Shown here in pieces: positions 8,801 to 17,800 of a stretch of DNA of 64,000 nt. The position numbers were made by a program, and so were the translations under genes. Within the stretch, counting starts at the first letter, position 1. Every line of letters begins with the position of its first letter. The notes beneath the pieces are model-generated. The model was given only the letters and a program-made list of their open reading frames with translations, did not search any database and was not told the origin of the DNA. Source of the DNA: Endozoicomonas sp. 8E (GTDB taxonomy: Bacteria > Pseudomonadota > Gammaproteobacteria > Pseudomonadales > Endozoicomonadaceae); NCBI RefSeq assembly GCF_032883915.1, contig NZ_CP120717.1:4285697-4349696 (forward strand), given 5' to 3'.

Positions 8801-11331
8801 AGTTTTTGGATCAGCTTCCGTTAAAAAGCACTGATGACGCAGTTGATCTTGCCGTGAATCGAATAAGCGAGATGTTTCTGAATATCCAGCACCTGCCAAA
8901 AGAACAGCACGAACAAGTGCTGGCGGTAGCGGCATGGTTAACGGCAACGGAAGCAGCGCAAATGGAATCGGTGGCAATGAAAGCGCATAAGGAAGCACAA
9001 AAGCGTGCGGATGCGGTAAAAATGAATGAAGCAGCGGTGGCATTTGTGGTAGCGAAAGCAGCAGCAAAAGAGGCATCAAACGCTATAGCAGAAATGGAAA
9101 TGCGAATGGAAATAGAAGTAGGAGGAGGTGCTACAGCGGCAGAGGCAGAGGCAGAAGCAGCGGAAGCTCAATCGGAATTGTCAACAGCGGCAGTATTGAG
9201 ACTGGAAGAGGCATCGGAGAAGGCAGTAGAAGCGGCAAAAGCAATGGAAGAGGAAGCGAAAGCGGAAGCAATATTAAGATTGGTGCTGCACTTTGCCACT
9301 GATCGTATCGACTTGCTTCAATTTAATAGTCTGGATATATCCTCAGTTATCATGCGCCTTACTGTGCCAGGCATTATTTACGCAACCTCATCGGGATCCG
9401 CATTCCTCACCAAAAAACAGTTGCAACTCGCTGAAGATATTAATCCAGAGAAGCGGGCAATTGCAGACATCATTAAACTTGCTTTTCATCTGCTTAGTTC
9501 ATCAGAAGAAGTAAAGCCCGTTTTTCCTCATCTTGAAGCCCTTCCCCTCAGTACCCAAGTCAACCTGACCGCTAATCATTTTGGCCATGACTTACAACTT
9601 CTAACAAAATTAATTAGCTTATTCCCTGAACTTGCTGCCGAGGATAAGTCACAATGGTACAATATCTATTTGCTGATTCACGAGTACACTATCAAGCAAT
9701 TCGGTGGAAATGCAGAACAGATAAAACAACTGCAGAATGATTCAGAAGATTGGAAAAAAATACGTAAATGGCTTGAAAACCATATATGGTATAAGCCACT
9801 CCAGACGGGTGGTAGTCATTTAACACCAAAGAACATCGACTTTGCTGTTTTTGACACTGCTTTGATGAAAGAGTTCAAAAAAGGAGACGAAAGAGCTTTT
9901 ATTTTTGCTATTGAGCAAAGCAGAAGAGTTGGCTATCCGAAATTGTCACAACGGATAAACCAATATAAAGATAAAAATGATCCTGAATCAGTAGATATTT
10001 TAAGCTGGCTTCATTGCCTGGCTGGCTTGACACTTCTGGAAGCGGAAATAAGTTCTGATCACCAGCGGGTAATATTAAACGACCGCAAAAGAGTCCTGTC
10101 CAGTGCTTATGATCATTTCTTCAAGGCACGTAAAATCGGCTTTCAATATGCTGGTTATCTGGAATCACTGGTACTCATGCGGCTAATAAACCACTACCAA
10201 TATTATCAGGACGAGACCTCTGAAGCCTCGCAAACAGACTCGATCATCAAGCCTGTTATTGAATATGCATCGACTAAAAAACCGGAGGAAAAGATCTTTA
10301 TTGAAGCGGGTAAGATTGTTACGGAAATTTTGCCAGGCTTGTTATCAAGCTCTATATTTGGTGTACGTTTTGCCGCTGAAACAGCCATCAGAATCTTTAC
10401 TGATAAACGGTTTAATCTTCTGCATATCCCACAGGCTGGCTGGCCGGCAATGCTCATAAAACATCTTCTGGTTACCCCTGTAAATCATAGCCTTCAGTTT
10501 CTGTTCAACAATGATGATTCTGAAACTGAAAAAGCGTTATTTCCCATAATAAGTGACCCGGACAGTATTGAAGGAATACTTCTGAAACCACTGGAGGAAA
10601 CAAGACAGGTAACCATTAATGAAAGGCTGAAAGATTATAGTATTTTCCTGGACAATGAAATCGAAAATAGCAGCAGGCCAGAAAATATTAAAAAGTACTT
10701 AAGTCTTGTCAAGGCATTTGTATTGGATAAACCAGAGGTGCTGGATACAGCATCCGAAACAACAGCCTCTGATAGTAATCAACTCTCAGAGAATATTGCA
10801 AGCTATGAGCTAAGCCGTTATGACTATACAAAATTGTTTGAAGTACTTCAGGAAACACCACATCCTGAAACCGGTTTTGATGAATTCGTTTATAACCTGC
10901 CCCAGCTGGAATCTCACCCAAATTATGAGGCTATAAGCAATGCTCTTTTGAAGAAACATCGCACAAAGTCAGCCTTGGTTCACTATTATTTATGGGCTTA
11001 TGAGACACTCAATGATAACTGTGATAACGAGCGAGACCTGTTCTGGGATGGGATAATGACACAGAAGATTGAAAAAAATGAACCAATGAAAAGAGCTTTT
11101 TTTGCACTTCTGGCAACCGCCGATCTAACTGTTATGTATGAAGACAAGCGAGAAGCCATGATTACCGCATTCAAACAATATAATATAGATCTTGCTTCCT
11201 GGTTGGCCTTTTTGCACTCGATCAAAGCCACTTCCGCCTTATTTCTGGGAGAGAAACAAAAGTCAGATTTTCATTTCAAGCGTTTTTCAATACAAAAAGA
11301 AATATTACCTCAAGCTGGAATAATAAATTAA
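2815..11331 (+). CDS. G1: giant exported nucleotidyltransferase-like/helical-repeat protein
   Basis: This is the first of seven paralogs and the reference for the family (2838 residues); I do not recognise a named family. Residues 1-29 form a signal peptide (CHRR, then a Leu-rich core, cleavage near GHA), so Sec export is expected. Residues 30-510 are a conserved domain with six cysteines. About 515-605 is a Pro/Lys-rich linker containing EPPPPPGG. About 608-745 is an alpha/beta segment with faint OTU-like order. About 935-1075 is nucleotidyltransferase-like: GGLAR (944-948), D969-I-D971 and D1055 in LSIDIS. A low-complexity linker carries a lysine-rich tract at 1235-1248. From about 1310 the protein is mostly helical, with Sel1/TPR-like blocks near 1428, 1899 and 2432 and a hypervariable Ala/Glu coil at about 2035-2152. 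All three putative catalytic acids are present. The ATG was chosen for its signal peptide and its conserved position in all paralogs. Function is inferred only. Confidence 0.93.
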   Translation: MLVCHRRLLKLLLIALLFMIEMNVQTGHASGFQNEPRYSAPEIHFLGLYAGFKANNFHLKLGNHYHVIHDLGTPEKLSLFFKNQWLSHLPWFLLAKLLPPSTVPYPSFSRGFPSLSRAFGDAPDCNPHPVMIDHSLLKGRLSVQTACIENHPVWQITASPPTSSSETQAVKGDSLSAWLSLWKLLNDTNTSTLFLRPWREDQLNRLQAILCQTNPLTEQKKCQSVLIDFPLNHAKPWLLPELAKKDIISADGQTALDSHSIKRVNQAIDCLSSHDKLFGEPNKSKPADKAKIHACQNNHWLYQWSDQSWLYQSGIPETVIKPSPALMTGKYFNLWALEKVSPGNDTYPAWSRSSLFIARNDRHRKYHFWGAGDPVLVMGFADAPYNVEDHYAGRDGPIIGTLVESEHLNLATLLMNTVTSTPFNFYQWRGIVSGFTSPIPKSLSARVREQIVSDPGSLYQFVKRQPELLNNVLTYLNREFPGHPLNSYFSGRVSPFFSHQTNGNPLALVPKKSNAFDGFHPPAIPHQRDMSLPSTGFASGIMTASGVQGNNGPPASQSRPSYPSAQKAEQSSNKSKRTASPDGRDNVDDNEPPPPPGGNHPVTPADTVYSESLLKHLLHLYRSSGLRPDKVNHRSDFLPEQLGITSSEKFETLIRQCQPSGCESETLYNQMLRGFDPKNQQHMALASKALQNSIQVIVHDGQEYSCYKHDKNHDHTPRRPLERLEDRHVFLFYKSHAVKLSSHSDNKLWFTHFLTDSRLNTEENDWLAANWVEKAIWDLFPQWQKDVLLCRESLENQSIKFASETLKQAFTSPGEFTQGGQENKLFRFYNKLGLVCYPFDDAENPDGMFYISKNVLGAVIFFWEESASKYIFFIAPDLSTSAINDKIQSLDNHLKDYSEGAFLVKKQDIRYVIPALIVLAPVFRKTYTEAEKIISDTEDALVYGGLARWQHLRSSVKATEVGKVPVTNDIDLAVKDTTSLENISASIEEKLRAVLPGTTVRRNNIYSTVVDSPKILQRRGLLDTLKINCFPDKNEENTIGFASSEAKKWRILSIDISAGPEGYFDFIHVEPFAKDSKLAMPNLPAMVEKLLQDTQLDQTCPSIDSKRRMKNAQNVLKILLSSDTKQQVQTIIQKSAFSSSSESSRLPEFLHPYIKPKPDNEQKSIIKVENKAENDANNQHPLVAAKTKTTTPAVVEPLKDNVPEQKTIAATAEFASTTNVKGTESITHDPALNSRKKKKKQRQKLKKTVQPKASNIATTPDEDDIKVEASPDDQRASIVHNSKVTAPDTAEHSNKRKKETTAQKPISNLIDFETALSRSIEISNWLKEMDYNFSGELNRAIKTRHCGTAEESKAAEAREASDENKAKAENPAPNTELDTLQNQLKEGKAKTLKILACSGASADTSGYQPFITINLTNTLSGEQRIELKQAAYEDHFPYAQLVQALFILNKKLPSGKSEALQIYENAFELLLPAAIAGVPLAYQLLIGMQLHNHHPVGWPQIEPVNRLLRSMTSRETSFNRVKIEGLLNGGFLEQLYQDTDVTALSKIEQGLTKESDLSGRGREVKAILNALREPNTPSTLIALKAVRPGTRELQQTIASLKLILERKREPAAGQIHSELWTHSLNTLQIQGASKKKSQFIDITSFPQVLAMTDLKVFMGTERTGQSFRSNQPKFIAFWKMSFWEEYLKASLSKDRKNEREVFEEYHDKISNKATDKFRPYLINDWVLARSFLLSRSFIQIKEVPVSTSTTPPATSKQVTSGTGKISEKTKKTTNSAKQSKGLKPGIRISKELFDEHVHIQYLLQLDNNIIQEVRFIQENPEKFLQQVEKQISAFRRSLLKNKNPTNELGIGYYYFLKALALMRAKVSDDNRTIELSFSPEVKLNAKNIKETIIHSQQFYFPYARMLMLFFDYAMEGEPDAKLQACVSAFSGLSQSIEILLEMESDSAALAGMLLKWLLLIPKPFELRLTLDADIYLKNPPSKIPGRITPSIRILREFLDQLPLKSTDDAVDLAVNRISEMFLNIQHLPKEQHEQVLAVAAWLTATEAAQMESVAMKAHKEAQKRADAVKMNEAAVAFVVAKAAAKEASNAIAEMEMRMEIEVGGGATAAEAEAEAAEAQSELSTAAVLRLEEASEKAVEAAKAMEEEAKAEAILRLVLHFATDRIDLLQFNSLDISSVIMRLTVPGIIYATSSGSAFLTKKQLQLAEDINPEKRAIADIIKLAFHLLSSSEEVKPVFPHLEALPLSTQVNLTANHFGHDLQLLTKLISLFPELAAEDKSQWYNIYLLIHEYTIKQFGGNAEQIKQLQNDSEDWKKIRKWLENHIWYKPLQTGGSHLTPKNIDFAVFDTALMKEFKKGDERAFIFAIEQSRRVGYPKLSQRINQYKDKNDPESVDILSWLHCLAGLTLLEAEISSDHQRVILNDRKRVLSSAYDHFFKARKIGFQYAGYLESLVLMRLINHYQYYQDETSEASQTDSIIKPVIEYASTKKPEEKIFIEAGKIVTEILPGLLSSSIFGVRFAAETAIRIFTDKRFNLLHIPQAGWPAMLIKHLLVTPVNHSLQFLFNNDDSETEKALFPIISDPDSIEGILLKPLEETRQVTINERLKDYSIFLDNEIENSSRPENIKKYLSLVKAFVLDKPEVLDTASETTASDSNQLSENIASYELSRYDYTKLFEVLQETPHPETGFDEFVYNLPQLESHPNYEAISNALLKKHRTKSALVHYYLWAYETLNDNCDNERDLFWDGIMTQKIEKNEPMKRAFFALLATADLTVMYEDKREAMITAFKQYNIDLASWLAFLHSIKATSALFLGEKQKSDFHFKRFSIQKEILPQAGIIN
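8917..9270 (+). repeat. Hypervariable Ala/Glu coil tract of G1
   Basis: This low-complexity coding tract is dominated by GCN, GAA, AAA and ATG codons, most of them ending in A or G. It encodes an Ala/Glu/Lys/Met-rich probable coiled coil, including a GGGATAAEAEAEAAEA stretch. Flanking sequence aligns among the paralogs, but this tract does not. Confidence 0.75.
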
Positions 11332-11559
11332 GTGCCTAACCAGCAAGAGTACCAATAAGGCCAAATGCTTCAGTTGTAGACTTGTGTTCATTTTACACTC
11401 GCTATTTTCTACAAGCTGCGGCAGTTTTCTCACCAGGCTAATAAGCGTTCGACAACCCGGTACCCGGCAGATTAACCTGTCACCCAAAAGAATCTATTCA
11501 CACAGGTACAAAGCCATCAGGTTTATAGCTTATAAACTGACCGGAGATATTTATTCTCT

Positions 11560-11823
11560 GGCTTTTCAATAACTACCGGCGTTCACTACTCGGTCTGGCA
11601 TCAATCTATTTATTCCTGACCGGGATGGTGAATATCACCGTTTCAAAACCAACGCCCAAACTACATGCAGAGCTATTCTTGCTACATCCTGAACCCACTG
11701 CTATTTTTCCTCAGACTCCATGGATATCAAAACAATTCACTCAGTAAAAATAAAAACTGTTATTTAACAGGTCAACCCTGATTGACAAATTAATAATTAT
11801 CAAATGGGATCTACGGCAATTCT
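11560..11823 (+). promoter_or_regulatory. G2 upstream block: promoter-like pair and palindrome
   Basis: This is the second copy of the 264-bp block found before G1. It contains TTGCTA (11679-11684), a 17-nt spacer, TATTTT (11702-11707) and CTGTTATTTAACAG (11757-11770), which ends 53 nt before the ATG. The preceding spacer, 11332-11559, is related to the spacers after G2 and G5, but its hairpin has decayed in the left arm. No gene is supported in it. Confidence 0.5.
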
Positions 11824-14800
11824 ATGCTTGTTTGTCACAGAAGGCTGTTCAAACTTCTCTTGACTGCGCTGCTGTTCATGATTGAAATGAACGTACAATC
11901 AGGTCATGCCTCCGGCTTCCAGAATGGACCCGGGCACAGTGCACCAGAAATCCACTTTTTAGGTCTCTACGCCGGATTTAAAGCCAATAATTTCCACCTC
12001 AAGCTGGGTGACCATTATCACGTAATACACGACGTTGGCACACCCGAAAAGTTGTCCCTTTTTTTCAAGAACCAATGGTTGAGTCATCTGCCCTGGTTTC
12101 TGTTAGCAAAACTGCTGCCTCCTTCAACCGTACCCTACCCTTCTTTCAGTCGCGGTTTCCCCTCTCTGTCCCGGGCTTTTGGTGATGCCCCCGATTGCAA
12201 TCCTCATCCGGTGATGATCGATCACTCTTTGCTGAAAGGACGACTGTCAGTGCAAACCGCTTGCATTGAAAATCACCCTGTATGGCAGATTACAGCCTCA
12301 CCCCCGACATCATCGTCGGAGTCTCAGGCCGTCGAGGGTGATTCTCTTTCTGCCTGGCTGTCGCTGTGGAAACTGCTAAACGACACCAATACCAGTACCC
12401 TTTTCCTGCGCCCCTGGCGAGAAGATCAGCTCAATCGCCTGCAGGCCATTCTCTGTCAAACTAATCCGCTTACAGAGCAGAAAAAGTGTCAGAGCGTTCT
12501 TATTGACTTCCCGCTGAATCACGCAAAACCCTGGCTATTGCCGGAACTGGCTAAAAAAGACATCATCAGCGCTGACGGGCAAACCGCTTTGGACAGTCAC
12601 TCTATTAAGCGGGTCAATCAGGCTATTGATTGCCTCTCTTCCCACGATAAGTTGTTTGGAGAACCCAATAAAAGCAAGCCAGCTGACAATGCAAAAATAC
12701 ACGCCTGCCAGAATAATCACTGGCTTTATCAGTGGTCGGATCAAAGCTGGCTTTATCAATCTGGCATTCCCGAGACTGTAATAAAACCCAGCCCGGCACT
12801 CATGACCGGGAAGTACTTTAACCTCTGGGCACTGGAAAAGGTATCGCCCGGCAATGATACCTACCCGGCCTGGTCGAGATCTTCTTTATTCATCGCCCGC
12901 AACGACAGACATCGGAAATACCATTTCTGGGGAGCAGGTGACCCGGTACTGGTCATGGGGTTCGCAGATGCCCCTTATAATGTCGAGGATCATTACGCCG
13001 GTCGGGACGGACCCATCATTGGCACCCTGGTAGAAAGTGAGCATCTCAACCTGGCCACTCTGCTTATGAACACGGTGACCAGCACGCCCTTTAATTTCTA
13101 TCAATGGCGGGGAATTGTCTCAGGGTTCACATCACCCATACCCAAAAGCCTCAGTGCCCGGGTCAGGGAGCAAATTGTGAGCGACCCCGGTTCACTTTAC
13201 CAGTTTGTTAAACGGCAGCCTGAGTTACTGAACAATGTGTTGACCTATTTAAACCGGGAGTTTCCGGGACACCCTCTCAACTCATACTTTTCCGGTCGTG
13301 TATCACCTTTTTTTAGCCATCAAACTAACGGGAACCCACTGGCCTTGGTGCCCAAAAAAAGCAACGCGTTTGACGGCTTTCATCCTCCTGCCATCCCTCA
13401 TCAGCGAGATATGTCACTCCCCTCTACAGGGTTTGCATCGGGCATAATGACTGCTTCTGGTGTCCAGGGGAATAATGGACCGCCTGCATCTCAATCCCGC
13501 CCGAGTTATCCCTCTGCACAAAAAGCGGAACAAAGTAGCAACAAAAGTAAACGAACTGCCAGCCCTGACGGGAGGGACAATGTTGACGATAATGAGCCGC
13601 CACCACCACCGGGCGGAAACCATCCGGTCACACCAGCAGACACAGTGTACTCAGAATCCCTGCTTAAACATCTATTGTATTTGTACGGTAGCTCCGGTCT
13701 TCGGCCTGAAAAAGTGATCCATAGATCGGATTTTCTTCCGGAACAACTTGGTATCACATCCAGTGAAAAATTTGAAACCTTGATCCGTCAATGCCAACCA
13801 ACCGGCTATGAAAGTGAAACATTATATAACCAGATGCTCCGGGGTTTTGACCCGAAAAACCAACAACACATGGCGCTGGCATCGAAAGCCCTGCAAAATT
13901 CGATACAAGTCATCGTTCATGATGGTCAGGAATATAGCTGTTACAAGCATGATAAAAACCATGATCATACACCTCGTCGGCCTCTGGAAAGACTTGAAGA
14001 TCGCCATATGTTCCTGTTTTACAACAGTCACTCTGTAAAACTGTCTTCTCACAGTGACAACAAACTGTGGTTCACTCACTTCCTGACCAACTCTCGCTTA
14101 AATACTGAGGAAAATGACTGGCTGGCAGCCAATTGGGTTGAAAAGGCTTTATGGAATCTATTTCCACAATGGCAAAAAGACGTCTTATTATGCCGGGAAA
14201 GTCTTGAAAACCAATCCATAAAATTTGCCAGCGAAGCACTAAAACAGGCATTTAATTCGCCTGGTGAATTCATGCAGGGAGGACACGAAAATAACTTGTT
14301 CAGGTTTTACAATAAATTAGGCCTTGTCTGCTACCCCTCCGATGATGCCGAGAACCCCGATGGCATGTTTTACATTAGCAAAAACACGCTTGGAGCAGTG
14401 ATTTTTTTCTGGGAAGACTCTGCCAGCAAATATATTTTCTTTATAGCTCCGGATCTCTCCACATCCGCAATAAACGACAAAATACAGTCTTTGGATAATC
14501 ATTTAAAAAATTATTCGGAGGGCGCATTTTTAGTAAAAAAACAGGATATCCGCTATGTAATTCCTGCACTGATAGTGCTCGCACCTGTTTTCAGAAAAAC
14601 CTATACAGAAGCTGAAAAAATTATATCCGATACTGAAGATGCTCTCGTTTATGGTGGTTTAGCCAGGTGGCAACACCTTACGTCATCGGTTAAGCCCACC
14701 GAATTGGGCAAGGTACCTGTTACCAATGATATTGACCTGGCAGTCACGGATATCAAAAACCTGGAAAACATTTCGGCTTCTATAGAGGAAAAGCTAAGAG

Positions 14801-17800
14801 GCGTCCTGCCTGGCACTACTGTTAGACGCAACAACATTCACACCTTAGTTCTAGCCAGTTCGGGAGAATTGCAGCGCAGAGGGCTCCTGCACACCTTAAA
14901 GATCAATTGTTTTCCCGATACAAACGAAGAAAATACCATCAGGTTCGCCAGTTACGAGGCAAAAAAATGGCGAATCTTATCGATCGATATTTCTGCCGGT
15001 CCTGAAGGGTATTTCGATTTCATACATGTAGAACCTTTTGCCACGGGCTCCAAAATGGTTATGCAAAGCCTGTCCGCAATGGTTGAAAAACTGTTGCAGG
15101 ATACACAACTTGATCAAGCCTACCCGGGTATTGATTCAAAGCGGCGGATGCAAAATGCTCAAAATGCATTAAAAATATTGCTATCAAGTGACACTGAGCA
15201 ACAGGTACAGAGAATTATTCAAAAGTCAGCGTACAGTAGTTCTTCAGAGTCATCCAGGTTACCGGAATTTCTGCATCCTTATACCAAGCCTAAACCTGAC
15301 AATGAACAGAAAAGCATTATTAAGGTAGAGAATAAGGCAGAGAATGATGCGAATAATCAACATCCTTTAGTTGCTGCCAAAACCAAAATAACAACACCCA
15401 CTGTCGTTGAACCTATGAAAGACAATGTGCCGGAACAGAAAACTATTGCCGCAACTGCTGAATTTGCCAGCACTACTAATGTCAAAGGTACAGAATCGAT
15501 AACTCATGATCCGGCTTTAAATTCCCGTAAGAAGAAAAAGAAACAGAGACAAAAGCTGAAAAAAACGGTTCAGCCAAAAGCAAACAACATTGCAACTACG
15601 CCCGACGAGGGCGATATCAAATTAGCAGCCAGCCCTGATGATGAACGCACTACGGTAGTTCATAACAGCAAGGTAACAGCACCTGATACTGCTGAACGCT
15701 CAAACAAAAGAAAGAAGGAAACCGTCGCCCAAAAGCCAATCTCGAATCTGATCGATTTCGAAACGGCATTGTCTAAGTCCGTAGAAATATCAACCTGGCT
15801 TAAGGAGATGGATTATAACTTTTCAGGAGAGCTGAATAGGGCAATAAAGACACAAAATTGCGATGCCACTGAAGAAGGCGAAGCCTCTGAAGAAAACAAA
15901 GCCACTGCAGAAAACCCTGCACTCGAAACAGAACTCGATACACTGCAAAAACAACTGCTGGAAGGAAAGACAAAAACCCTGCAAATACTGGCCAGTTCCG
16001 GAGCTTCTGCTGATACATCCGGAGACCAGCCGGCCATTACCATCAATCTGATTAATATCCAAGGCAGTCAGCAGCGCACGCAGTTAGAGCAGGCGGCTTA
16101 TGAGGACCACTTCCCCTATGCGCAACTGGTTCAGGCGTTGCTCATTTTGAACAAAAAATTACCCTCTGGAAAATCAGAAGCACTTCAGATCTATGAAAAT
16201 GCCTTCGAGCTGTTGTTGCCCGCAGCTATTGCCGGCATACCACTTGCCTATCAATTATTAATCGGAATGCAATTACACAGCCACCACCCGGCGGGCTGGC
16301 CCCAGATAGAACCTGTAAACCGATTGCTACGTAGTATGACTTCCAGAGAGACAAGCTTCAACCGGGTAAAGATTGAAGGCCTATTGAATGGTGGATTTCT
16401 GGAGCAGCTCTATCAGGATACAGATGTTACCGCCCTGTCAAAGATTGAGCAGGGGTTAGCCAAAGAGTCAGACCTCTCAGGCAGAGGCAGAGAAGTGAAG
16501 GCCATACTCAATGCCCTTAGAGAACCGAATACCCCCTCTACATTAACAGCCCTGAAAGCAGTTCGTCCCGGGACTCGAGAACTGCAACAGGCCATCGCTT
16601 CACTGAAACTGATTCTGGAAAGAAAAAAAGAACCAACGGCAGGTCAGATACACAGTGAGCTTTGGATCTACAGCCTCAACACCCTGCAGATCCAGGGAGT
16701 TTCCAAGAAAAAAACTCAGTTCATTGATATAGCCAGTTTCCCGCAGGTGCTGGCGATGACCGACCTGAAAGTATTCAAGGGCACTGAGCGTACCGGACAA
16801 TCGTTCAGAAATAATCAACCCAAATTCATAGCCTTTTGGAAAATGAGCTTTTGGGAAGGCTATCTCAAAGCTTCATTGAGCAAAGACAGAAAAAATGAAA
16901 AGGAAATACTCTACGAACATCATGAAAAAATAAGCCATCAAGCGATTGAAAAGTCCAGATCTGATTTAATAAAAGACTGGGTTCTTGCTCGATCTTTTCT
17001 GCTTTCAAGAGATTTTATTCAAATCAAAGAGGTTACGGTTCCGGCTGCCACTACCTCAGCCACTTCAATGCAAATCACTTCTACAAGAGTTACAAATACT
17101 GAAAAAACAAAAAAAACAATCAATGCCGCAAAACGGCCAACAGAACTGAAGCCTGGCATCCGTCCATCAACAGAACAATTCAATGAACAGGTACATACCC
17201 AACATTTGTTTCAATTGGATAACAATATTATTCAGGAAGTCAAATTTATTCAGGAGAACCCGGAAGTTTTTTTACAACAGGTAGAAAAGCACATTACTGC
17301 ATTCAGAAAAGTTTTATTAAAAAATAATGACCATGCAACAAACAAGCTGGGAATGGGTTATTACTATTTTCTGAAAGCACTGGCCATGTTAGGAGCCAAA
17401 ATGTCAGATGACAACAAAACTATTGAGTTGTCCTTTAGCCCGCAAGTCAAACTCAACGCCAAAAAGATAAAAGAGGCTATTGTATTGTCTGGTAAGCATT
17501 TTTTTCCTTATGCCCCGATACTCTTGCTATTTTTTGAACATGGTATGGATGGAAAGCCCAGCGCAGTAACGCAAGCTCATCTCTCTGCATTCTCGGGGGT
17601 ATCTCAGTCTATTGAGATTTTATTCGAATCGGACTCAGATTCAGCGGTTCAGGCCGGAATGTTACTCAAGTGGCTGGTGCTGATTCCAAAGACTTTCGAA
17701 CTGAAACTGGCCTTTGACCCAGACACTTACCTGAAAAAACCCCTAAGCGAGATTCCGGGTAGGGTAACACCTTCCGTAAGTGTACTCCGAGAGTTTCTGG

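Noticed and set aside
8917..9270. Variable region of a diversity-generating retroelement
   Set aside because: Tracts differ in length as well as bases, no template repeat or reverse transcriptase is in the window, and the variation is not confined to adenines.
2815..11331. Rhs/CdiA-type polymorphic toxin or non-ribosomal peptide synthetase as identity of the giant genes
   Set aside because: No YD repeats, haemagglutinin repeats, two-partner secretion domain, adenylation or carrier motifs were seen.
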